Assembly: GCA_021107195.1 (NCBI GenBank)
Contig: JAIOTF010000011.1
Coordinates: forward strand, 1-7,164
Direction: 5' to 3'
From: Anaerolineaceae bacterium
GTDB lineage: Bacteria; Chloroflexota; Anaerolineae; Anaerolineales; Anaerolineaceae
Length of the DNA stretch: 7,164 bases
Shown here: piece by piece, positions 1 through 6,165 of the stretch
Position numbering within the stretch: the stretch's first letter is position 1
Layout: every line of letters starts with the position of its first letter
Program-made: the position numbers and the translations under genes
The notes under the pieces: generated by a model
What the model was told of the DNA's origin: nothing
Database searches by the model: none
The model's input: only the letters and a program-made list of their open reading frames with translations

Positions 1-1
1 C

Positions 2-376
2 GCCCCGATCCACGCCGGCGGCCTGCGCTACCACGGTATGGCCCCCACGCTTTCAGCCCTCTGCGATGCAGGCCTGGTCGAGGCCATCGCCATCCCGCAG
101 GTCGAAGTCTTCGAAGCAGGCGTCCTCTTCGCCCGCACAGAAGGCATCCTGCCCGCCCCCGAATCTAACCACGCTATCCGTGGCGCGATGATCGAAGCAT
201 TGGATGCCAAAGAGAAAGGAGAAGAACGGGTGATCGTCTTCAACCTGTCCGGGCACGGTCATTTTGACCTGACCGCTTACGAAGCTTACTTCGCGGACAA
301 TCTGGAAGATTACGCCTATCCTGATGAGAAAATTTCGACGATCAAGGCTGGTCTGCCTGAGGTGAAAGGGTTCTAA
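2..376 (+). CDS. trpB: Tryptophan synthase beta chain, TrpB2 type (3' part only)
   Basis: This is the last 124 residues of a PLP-dependent tryptophan synthase beta chain, which condenses indole (or indole from indole-glycerol phosphate) with serine to give tryptophan in the cytoplasm. The reading frame is open to the left edge, so the start and the PLP-binding lysine lie outside the window; the first ATG at 38 is internal. Visible family marks are IHAGGLRYHG at the start, the FARTEGILPAPESNHAI segment (compare EGI-PA-ESxHA in classical TrpB), and NLSGHGHFD, which sits where classical TrpB has its glycine-rich SGRGDKD cofactor loop. The SGHGxFD form and the extended tail ending LPEVKGF point to the TrpB2 subfamily (typically about 430-460 residues), which often acts without TrpA. 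No other trp gene is visible, so the operon context is unknown. The gene converges on the FIST gene downstream. I am confident of the family and somewhat less so of the subfamily. Confidence 0.93.
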   Translation, partial: APIHAGGLRYHGMAPTLSALCDAGLVEAIAIPQVEVFEAGVLFARTEGILPAPESNHAIRGAMIEALDAKEKGEERVIVFNLSGHGHFDLTAYEAYFADNLEDYAYPDEKISTIKAGLPEVKGF

Positions 377-410
377 AGACTGGTTTTGCTGGACGAGATG
401 ATATTAGATA

Positions 411-444
411 AGCCTCCCGCACGTTCAGGTACGTGTGGGAGGTT
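411..444. terminator. Strong hairpin between convergent genes, probable bidirectional terminator
   Basis: Arms 411-424 and 431-444 pair over 14 bp (core CCTCCCGCACGT with ACGTGTGGGAGG, including two G-T pairs) around a 6-base loop. It lies 34 bp past the trpB stop and 96 bp past the FIST stop on the other strand, where it could end both transcripts. Neither side has a strong T tract: the + side reads TTATAGTTT and the - side TATCTAATAT. The structure is therefore clear, but an intrinsic terminator role is inferred from position. Confidence 0.6.
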
Positions 445-540
445 ATAGTTTGGATTGTCCTTCATACCCGCACACTTCGGCAAACTTATATTAAGCGGGA
501 TTGCACTGTAGAAGCGTAGTAAGTTATAGTCTATGGAAGC

Positions 541-1713
541 TTATACCTCAGCCTCTCCCAGCAAAATGACCTGCAAATGCTGGTTCTGCAAAACAAGCGT
601 ATCATCAGCCCCCTGTGAGACCGCCTGCCCCATGGTATATGCACCGACCAGGGGAATCCCACCGAGGGTTTCCAGCACAGCTTCCACAAACTCGTGAGAG
701 CGGCTTTCAAACAGATACTGCCAGGCAATATCAACCAGCAGTACGGCAAGCAATGGGCGCGCCTCCCCCAAGCCTTCCAGAGCCGCTTGCGCGGCCTGCC
801 GGGCAGCAAAAATGCAGCTTTCCAGGCTGCCGATCATCAACTGAGTTTGAGCATCCTCGGGGATAGGGGCATTCATGCGGAAACTGCCATCCACTTCGAC
901 ATGCACCGCCGAGCGTATCAATATTTCCTGTTCCTCCTGCGGAATGCCCAAAGCATACACGCGGGCCAATTCTTTCAAAGGAGGAGAAGACCATTCCCTG
1001 ACCGGGTGTTGAAACACCTGGGCAAACGCTTCTGCGGCGGGAACGCCATTCAACTGCTGAACACCTAATGCACCTTTGCGACTGGTTGAAGTGAAAGATA
1101 CGCCGGCAGGATGCCAACCGTGGGCCATACCCACCCCCATGCGGAAGCGCCCACCAAGAAGAACAGCCGCGGCCGAACCTTCACCGCAGTCTTCTCCACA
1201 AAACTGAACTGTCTTGCCCTTACGAAAATCACCAGACCCCAAACCAGCCGCGACTGGCGCAGGAAAATCCTGCAAAGCGCCCAGGGCTGCGGCTCCATTC
1301 AAACCCAAACCATCCAAAGCAAGCAACAAACCAGCGGCTTGTGCATAGTCCTTGCATAAATCCCTGAAAATCCGTGTGGTTTTCTGCGCCTGGTTAAGGC
1401 TGGAGTCCGGCCACCATTGCAAAGTGGCTTCCAGCTTACTGCCTCCCACCAAACCAACCACGACCGCACGACCTTCTTCTCCATTGCGGGAAAGCAAGCC
1501 GATGGCACTCATCCCCCAAACAGGCACATTGGGCAGTACATCAGAAATACCACTGGCAGCCTCTTTTGCGTCCAGCCCGACGGAAACGAAGGCCAGGATG
1601 AGCGCAGGCCGGGCAGCGGTACCCATCTGTCGCAATGCTTGCTGCACCGCGTCTCTGGCGGCATCACGGCTATTTAAAGATTTGGCAACTCCCCAGGCGG
1701 CTGATTGTGTCAT
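541..1713 (-). CDS. FIST-domain (FIST_N + FIST_C) sensor protein
   Basis: A 390-residue protein without signal peptide or membrane helices, so cytoplasmic. Residues about 33-215 match FIST_N and about 222-365 match FIST_C. The best marks are the junction AHGWHPAGVSFTSTSRKGAL followed by LNGVPAAEAF (family pattern GW-P-G--F-VT-----V--L-G-PA), then GSFRMNAPIPED, and the closing GGIPLVGAYTMGQA, which corresponds to the usual vPlaGfytyGEi. FIST proteins are ligand-sensing modules tied to signal transduction; some (NosP) bind haem and sense nitric oxide and are encoded beside histidine kinases. Two usually well-kept spots look altered: the Cys-containing strand before the C-terminal helix reads LLVDIAWQYL, and the N-terminal GCS-aGE-type loop reads VWGMSAIGLLS. 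The start at 1713 is backed by GAGAGAGG (1726-1719) five bases upstream. The gene follows the kinase after 45 bp with no terminator between, so it is probably the second gene of that operon. The family call is firm; the ligand is unknown. Confidence 0.88.
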   Translation of the reverse strand: MTQSAAWGVAKSLNSRDAARDAVQQALRQMGTAARPALILAFVSVGLDAKEAASGISDVLPNVPVWGMSAIGLLSRNGEEGRAVVVGLVGGSKLEATLQWWPDSSLNQAQKTTRIFRDLCKDYAQAAGLLLALDGLGLNGAAALGALQDFPAPVAAGLGSGDFRKGKTVQFCGEDCGEGSAAAVLLGGRFRMGVGMAHGWHPAGVSFTSTSRKGALGVQQLNGVPAAEAFAQVFQHPVREWSSPPLKELARVYALGIPQEEQEILIRSAVHVEVDGSFRMNAPIPEDAQTQLMIGSLESCIFAARQAAQAALEGLGEARPLLAVLLVDIAWQYLFESRSHEFVEAVLETLGGIPLVGAYTMGQAVSQGADDTLVLQNQHLQVILLGEAEV

Positions 1714-1718
1714 GCTTG

Positions 1719-1726
1719 CCTCTCTC
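1719..1726 (-). promoter_or_regulatory. Ribosome binding site of the FIST gene
   Basis: Read on the minus strand, GAGAGAGG is followed by the 5-base spacer CAAGC and the ATG at 1713. It fixes the FIST start and supports translation of that gene from a transcript shared with the kinase. Confidence 0.7.
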
Positions 1727-1758
1727 GTGTTTCAGCTTGTATATAAAAATCCAGGAGT

Positions 1759-4700
1759 CTATTCCGAGACCGGAACCGTGAAATGGAAAGTTGTCCCTTC
1801 GCGGAATTTACTTTCAAACCAGATCTTGCCACCCAGGGCTTCAACCAAACTGCGGGTAATATTCAAGCCCAAACCGGTGCCAGGTGCTTCACGAGTTTTG
1901 GGATCCTCAGAGCGGAAGAATTTCTGGAAAATGTTCTTTTGATCCTCTTCACTGATGCCGATGCCGTCATCTTTAACCCAGATATGAATAACCTTTGGTG
2001 CGCCGTCTGGATCCCACTGATTGTCAACAGCTTCTGCAGATACGATCACATGGCCTTCTTCCTGAGTATATTTGCAGGAATTGCTGACCAGGTTGGTGAG
2101 CACCTGTACAATGCGTGTGCGATCACCCCATAGGGCTGGCAAGTCTTCCGGTATGGCAAGTTCCAAATTCTGCTGCTTGCTTTCTATCAGTCTCCGCAGA
2201 GAACGAGCCACTTCTTCGCTCATTTCTTTCAGATCTACAGCCAGGAAGTCAAGCCGCAACCGGCCAGCCTCGATGCGCGATACATCTGCCAGGTCAGAAA
2301 CCAGGGTGCGCATGCGCTCGACGTTATTGTGAATTGTCTCCAGGAAGTTCGACTGAGCTTCATTGATCGGACCCACAGCACCTGCCGAGAGCAATTCAGA
2401 ATAACCCTTGATAGAGGTCATGGGGTTCTTCAATTCGTGCGAAACGAAGGACACAAATTCGCTCTTTGCGACGTTGGCCTGCTGCACTTCCGCATACAGG
2501 CTGGCATTTGAAATGGCAATCGCTGCATGGTCGATCAAACGAGAGAGGAATTCGACGAGTTCAGCCGAATAGGCATGGTTGGCGGCACTCTCCAGCATCA
2601 AGACACCCAACGTGCTGTCCTCGCGTCGAATGGGGATGATCACCTGATTTCTGGCGCCGCTCAGCAATCCTTCTTCATTTGCTCCCAAATAAAATTGCTT
2701 TGGCTCGGTGGCCTCAAGAGCATATTCGAGATGATATTCCTCTAACGGGATCAAAGTCTCCTCATAAGCAGCAATCTCATCTTCATAGCCCATATGGCTG
2801 ACCACCTCAACCCCGGCTTCATGAACCAAGCCAATCAAACCCGCCTTTGCCCCTGAGCGGCGCATTGCCCATTCCAGGGTGATGCGCATGGCCCGGCTGG
2901 TGTCCAGGCTGGTGTTCAATTCCCGATCGATGCGCTGCATGACGGACAACTCTTCGACGCGTTCTGCCAGTGCCTGGTCAGTCATGGTATACAAACGAGC
3001 GTTTTCAAGAGCAACAGCGGCCTGTGAAGCAAAAGCCGTCAGCAATTCCTGTTCATCAGAGCGGAAGGGAGAACCGTCTTTTTTATTGATCACTTCAAAG
3101 ACACCCAAAACCGCGTCCTTCAACTGCAATGGCACCACCAAAAGGGCACGGGTTATAAACCCAGTTTGTTCATCTGTCTTGGCAAACCATTCCGCGGATT
3201 GCTGAACATCATTCACGATAACGGGGGCTTTGGTTTCAACGGCTTTCCCCACCAAACCGCTGCCAGCAGGCAAACGCTTGTCGGCCAGGTTCACCGCCAC
3301 TGGACCAACCGTGACGCGAAAAACGAGTTCATTCGTCGCTTCATCCAGCAACAACAAACTTCCCGCTTCGCAGTTGAGAATATCAACAGCGCTCTGCAAA
3401 ATATTCTGCAGCAAGGGTTCAATTTCGAGAGTCGAAGTCAATTGGCGGGACATCTCATTCAAGGTGGTAAGCTGGCGGGCACGCCGGTTACTTTCTTCCA
3501 GCAAGCGGGCTTTTACGATTGCACCAGCCGCCTGATCGGCAATGGCTTGTAACAAATTCAACTGCTCACTGGTGTAGGATACCGTGGCCTGGCGCATACC
3601 CAGGCTCAAAGCGCCAATCGTTTCAGCACCGGCATTTAAGGGAACGCCCATCCAGGCATACACACCCTCTTTTACAACCGGCACATTACGATACCGGCAC
3701 TCCTGAGCATAATCATCTGTCAGGATTGACCTTTGGTGAATAATCACTTCCTGATCCAGTGTCCCGCCACCCACCAACACCTGGTTTTCACGTGCTGTCA
3801 AACGATCATTTTCTTCCACAAAAAAGATGGGGGCGATCAAGCCTGAATTGATATTGCCATCGCTGAGGGTAAGAATTTGGAAATCATCGGCGGGAATGAC
3901 CTGGGTCGTCTGGGCATAAATCAATTCGAGAATATCATCCAACGAAAGGGTGATATTGATCCCCTGGGCAACCCGTGCCAGCACATTCATTTCACGTACG
4001 CGGGATTCCATATTGGCAACCACCTGCGCCCGTTCAATAGCCAGTGCAGCCTGGCTGCTGATCGATTCCAAAAACTTCAGGTCTCGAAGCGCATACGCTT
4101 CACCGGATGCACGTTCACCCAAAGCCAACCAACCTGCGAGATGCTGATTACCGAGCACGGGTACGAAAACAGTGGCTCCAAGCAAGCGCAGTCGTGCATC
4201 GTCCGGCTTCAGTTCGTCCGGCAACTGGTTCCCTTGCTCTAGAAGAATACAGGTTTTCCGTTTTTCCAAAGTCTGCACCAAAGCGCTGTTCTCTGGAAAA
4301 CGCAGATCACTGGTGACCGTCTTTTGTACATCCCGGGTGGCGGCATATTGTTCCACCAAAGGGTCGAAAATGAAGATATGGAAAGAATCCGGCAGTAAAG
4401 AACGCTGCACGTACTGACGCAGCAATTTAATGATCTCTTCTATCTCGGCTACCCCCGTGAGTTCGCCGTTAAAGGTTTGCATGCGTTCCTGATAAGCTTT
4501 CTCACCGCGGAAGAAAACCGCATCCATGAGGCTCTCCATCCGTTGACGGAAGGGATTGATCGCCATCGCTGCCAGGAAAAACAGGAGTCCAGCCAGAATC
4601 GGCGACTGCCTCGGGAAGATGCCCACCATGGCTACCCCCAGACCAGCCAGCAAAAGGGCATAACCAACTGAAACCAACACACCCATCAAACCATAAAGGA

Positions 4701-5790
4701 AAACCCGGCTCAAGAAATAGCTGACCGATATCATGCTATAACGCTGGACAACATAAGCGGCCACCAGTGGGAAAACCAACAAAGGCAGCAGGAAAAACGG
4801 TGAGAATGACACATCATCGAACCAGAATAGCGAACCGACAAGTCGAACGGCAATGGGAGCAAAAGCAACCACGCCGCCCAAGATCAACAAGCGCACCTGC
4901 TCCCTTTCCATCGCGGCTGCGTTCGGTAAGCGCCGCAGCAAAAACCACAAAGCCGAGAAAAGCATGGCTGCTGCAGTGAACACATTGACCGCTGAAAAGG
5001 CCTGCATATAACGTGTTGGGTGTGCCTGGTCGCCCAATGACAGTAGGGCAAATCCACCCAATATGAATGCAAGAGCATAGGGGATTGCCTCAAGATAACG
5101 ATGGCGCACCAATACGGGATCAGTTTTGGGGAAGAGCAGCGCCAAATTGATCAGGGAAGCTGCCGCCAGTGGCAGTCCAAACACCCACAGGTTGGCAATG
5201 ATATGTGAAGTATATAAGTCGAACAAACAACCGGAAGCCAGAGCTACCGAGGCGGAAAAAATGGCAAACGTGCGGCTACTGGCCTGATGGCGTTGGGCAA
5301 TAAAAATCCAGAGACCGGTCAGGAAATAAATCCAACCGATGACATAAGGAAGATAGAAATATGTCAGACGGTCACTGTCCGGCAGCCCGATCAACGCAAT
5401 GGTCAATTCTTGCATCTCACCGTCAGGTCTCTTCACTTGCAATACAGTCGATTCGCCGATAGATTTCTGGCGCAAGACTGCCAGCAGCGCACGGGAGTTC
5501 AGTACCTCGACACCGTCTACGTCAAGCAGTTGATCACCAGCCATCATATTTTCATTGGCAGTCGGCCAGCTTGAAGGCTGTTCTATGCTGTCGTTGCCAT
5601 TGAAAACCATCGTGGGCTCAACAAAACCACCTATGAAAGGCGCATTCAACCATTGGCCCGCGGTCAAAGTCTGGACTAATAAAGCACCCAGGACAACGAT
5701 CATATAAATGACAATAACAACCTGGATTGCTTTGGACAATATTTCCGATGAAGCTGAGGCAACAAACGCTTTTCTTTTTGATTCGGTCAT
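1759..5790 (-). CDS. Membrane sensor histidine kinase: PDZ-like, ~10 TM, 4 GAF, HisKA-HATPase
   Basis: A 1343-residue membrane kinase (numbered from ATG at 5790). Helix 1 is at 20-44. A PDZ-like domain follows at about 80-135 (AGDQLLDVDGVEV, later VLQVKRPDGE), predicted outside the membrane. Nine further helices lie at about 145-165, 174-191, 199-220, 235-252, 267-286, 299-320, 330-348, 363-391 and 397-413. Ten helices put both ends in the cytoplasm. This N-terminal layout recalls ComP-type kinases. Four GAF domains follow at about 446-591, 608-761, 776-936 and 951-1101. The core has the H box VSHELKNP with phospho-acceptor His1118, N box NLVSNSCKYT (Asn1233, Asn1237), G1 DDGIGIS (1274-1280), F box FQKFF and G2 GTGLGL (1304-1309). 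All catalytic motifs are intact. There is no receiver domain, and no response regulator is in view. An in-frame GTG at 5832 is an alternative start adding 14 residues; the ATG is preferred because the likely -10 box (5848-5853) would leave almost no leader for the GTG. The kinase leads an operon with the FIST gene. The signal is unknown. Confidence 0.93.
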   Translation of the reverse strand: MTESKRKAFVASASSEILSKAIQVVIVIYMIVVLGALLVQTLTAGQWLNAPFIGGFVEPTMVFNGNDSIEQPSSWPTANENMMAGDQLLDVDGVEVLNSRALLAVLRQKSIGESTVLQVKRPDGEMQELTIALIGLPDSDRLTYFYLPYVIGWIYFLTGLWIFIAQRHQASSRTFAIFSASVALASGCLFDLYTSHIIANLWVFGLPLAAASLINLALLFPKTDPVLVRHRYLEAIPYALAFILGGFALLSLGDQAHPTRYMQAFSAVNVFTAAAMLFSALWFLLRRLPNAAAMEREQVRLLILGGVVAFAPIAVRLVGSLFWFDDVSFSPFFLLPLLVFPLVAAYVVQRYSMISVSYFLSRVFLYGLMGVLVSVGYALLLAGLGVAMVGIFPRQSPILAGLLFFLAAMAINPFRQRMESLMDAVFFRGEKAYQERMQTFNGELTGVAEIEEIIKLLRQYVQRSLLPDSFHIFIFDPLVEQYAATRDVQKTVTSDLRFPENSALVQTLEKRKTCILLEQGNQLPDELKPDDARLRLLGATVFVPVLGNQHLAGWLALGERASGEAYALRDLKFLESISSQAALAIERAQVVANMESRVREMNVLARVAQGINITLSLDDILELIYAQTTQVIPADDFQILTLSDGNINSGLIAPIFFVEENDRLTARENQVLVGGGTLDQEVIIHQRSILTDDYAQECRYRNVPVVKEGVYAWMGVPLNAGAETIGALSLGMRQATVSYTSEQLNLLQAIADQAAGAIVKARLLEESNRRARQLTTLNEMSRQLTSTLEIEPLLQNILQSAVDILNCEAGSLLLLDEATNELVFRVTVGPVAVNLADKRLPAGSGLVGKAVETKAPVIVNDVQQSAEWFAKTDEQTGFITRALLVVPLQLKDAVLGVFEVINKKDGSPFRSDEQELLTAFASQAAVALENARLYTMTDQALAERVEELSVMQRIDRELNTSLDTSRAMRITLEWAMRRSGAKAGLIGLVHEAGVEVVSHMGYEDEIAAYEETLIPLEEYHLEYALEATEPKQFYLGANEEGLLSGARNQVIIPIRREDSTLGVLMLESAANHAYSAELVEFLSRLIDHAAIAISNASLYAEVQQANVAKSEFVSFVSHELKNPMTSIKGYSELLSAGAVGPINEAQSNFLETIHNNVERMRTLVSDLADVSRIEAGRLRLDFLAVDLKEMSEEVARSLRRLIESKQQNLELAIPEDLPALWGDRTRIVQVLTNLVSNSCKYTQEEGHVIVSAEAVDNQWDPDGAPKVIHIWVKDDGIGISEEDQKNIFQKFFRSEDPKTREAPGTGLGLNITRSLVEALGGKIWFESKFREGTTFHFTVPVSE

Positions 5791-5847
5791 GAGGAAATTC
5801 TCAATGTCTCCTGTAATTTGCAATGAAAACACAAAAACCCACCATTT

Positions 5848-5853
5848 ATTATA
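5848..5853 (-). promoter_or_regulatory. Candidate -10 box (TATAAT) for the kinase-FIST operon
   Basis: The minus strand reads AAGTATAATAAATGG, a perfect consensus -10 hexamer. No good -35 hexamer lies 16-18 bases upstream; the nearest, TTTACG, is 21 bases away, so an activator may be needed or the match may be chance in AT-rich DNA. Transcription would begin near 5841, giving a leader of about 50 bases to the ATG at 5790. Confidence 0.45.
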
Positions 5854-5893
5854 CTTTTATTTATGGATTCATCCCGTAAAAATTGCGTACAAA

Positions 5894-5907
5894 CAGCAAT
5901 TCTCAAT
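5894..5907 (+). repeat. Left terminal inverted repeat (14 bp)
   Basis: CAGCAATTCTCAAT is the exact reverse complement of 5992-6005. Complementarity stops on the outer side at both ends, where the candidate target duplication begins. Confidence 0.8.
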
Positions 5908-5913
5908 TTAGAT

Positions 5914-5973
5914 TTGTAGTAACGATTTCAATCGTTAATTTCAAACGCTTAACGACTGAAGTTGAACCTACAA
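5914..5973. repeat. Inner imperfect inverted repeat of the MITE-like element
   Basis: The 24-base unit 5914-5937 (TTGTAG, then TAACGATTTCAATCGTTA) is repeated in inverted orientation at 5950-5973 with 18 of 24 positions matching and a 12-base spacer. The left unit itself contains a near-perfect palindrome, TAACGATT-TC-AATCGTTA (5920-5937). The palindrome could form a cruciform or a hairpin in RNA, or bind a dimeric regulator; no evidence here decides between these. Confidence 0.65.
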
Positions 5974-5991
5974 CAGCGATATTTTCATCAT

Positions 5992-6005
5992 ATTGAGAAT
6001 TGCTG
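5992..6005 (-). repeat. Right terminal inverted repeat (14 bp)
   Basis: ATTGAGAATTGCTG is the exact reverse complement of 5894-5907. Confidence 0.8.
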
Positions 6006-6125
6006 GCGTTCAAAGGCCGCTGTAGTTTTTCAGACAAATGGATGCAATTGTCCTGCCATTTAAGGCAAAGGACTCCCGGCGAACGGCAAGTTCACCTGTG
6101 CAGATGCAGCGGGCGAGAATACCTG

Positions 6126-6154
6126 TTGTAAATTGAATATGCGGCTTGTATACT
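6126..6154 (+). promoter_or_regulatory. Sigma70-type promoter of the methyltransferase-like gene
   Basis: The hexamers TTGTAA (6126-6131) and TATACT (6149-6154) are separated by exactly 17 bases, a good match to a housekeeping promoter. Transcription would start near 6161, only about five bases before the ATG at 6166. That fits the lack of a properly spaced Shine-Dalgarno sequence there and suggests a near-leaderless mRNA. Confidence 0.55.
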
Positions 6155-6165
6155 CTTAAAAGAAG

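Larger units (their letters stand above)
5885..6014. mobile_element. MITE-like element with 9-bp near-duplicate flanks
   Basis: A 112-bp segment (5894-6005) is bounded by perfect 14-bp inverted repeats, CAGCAATTCTCAAT (5894-5907) and ATTGAGAATTGCTG (5992-6005). Immediately outside are GCGTACAAA (5885-5893) and GCGTTCAAA (6006-6014), identical at 8 of 9 bases, as expected of a slightly decayed 9-bp target duplication. It encodes no protein, so it would be a non-autonomous element moved by a transposase encoded elsewhere. The interior carries a second, imperfect inverted repeat. The repeat geometry is seen directly; mobility is inferred, and no parent insertion sequence can be named from this window. 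Confidence 0.6.
5791..6165. other. Divergent intergenic region between kinase and methyltransferase-like gene
   Basis: This 375-bp gap separates two genes read outward. Its left half is AT-rich. It contains the kinase -10 box (5848-5853), a MITE-like element (5894-6005) with flanking near-duplicates, and the promoter of the rightward gene (6126-6154). The stretch 6015-6125 contains nothing I can assign: only short weak inverted repeats (AAATGG...CCATTT) and no credible coding sequence or RNA gene. Confidence 0.6.

Noticed and set aside
541..1117. Minus-strand frames of 92 and 128 codons inside the FIST gene
   Set aside because: They are out-of-frame shadows of the FIST coding sequence, which explains the region fully.
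1352..1942. Plus-strand open frame of 196 codons across the FIST/kinase junction
   Set aside because: It lies antisense to two well-supported genes, has a composition expected of a shadow frame (rich in Ser, Pro, Arg), and shows no recognisable domain.
5801..5845. A 14-residue minus-strand reading frame ahead of the kinase ATG (possible leader peptide)
   Set aside because: Its ATG would be only a few bases after the predicted transcription start, it lacks a ribosome binding site, and it shows no regulatory codon run.
5914..5973. Possible CRISPR-like repeat pair
   Set aside because: The two units are inverted rather than direct, only two exist, and no cas gene is nearby.
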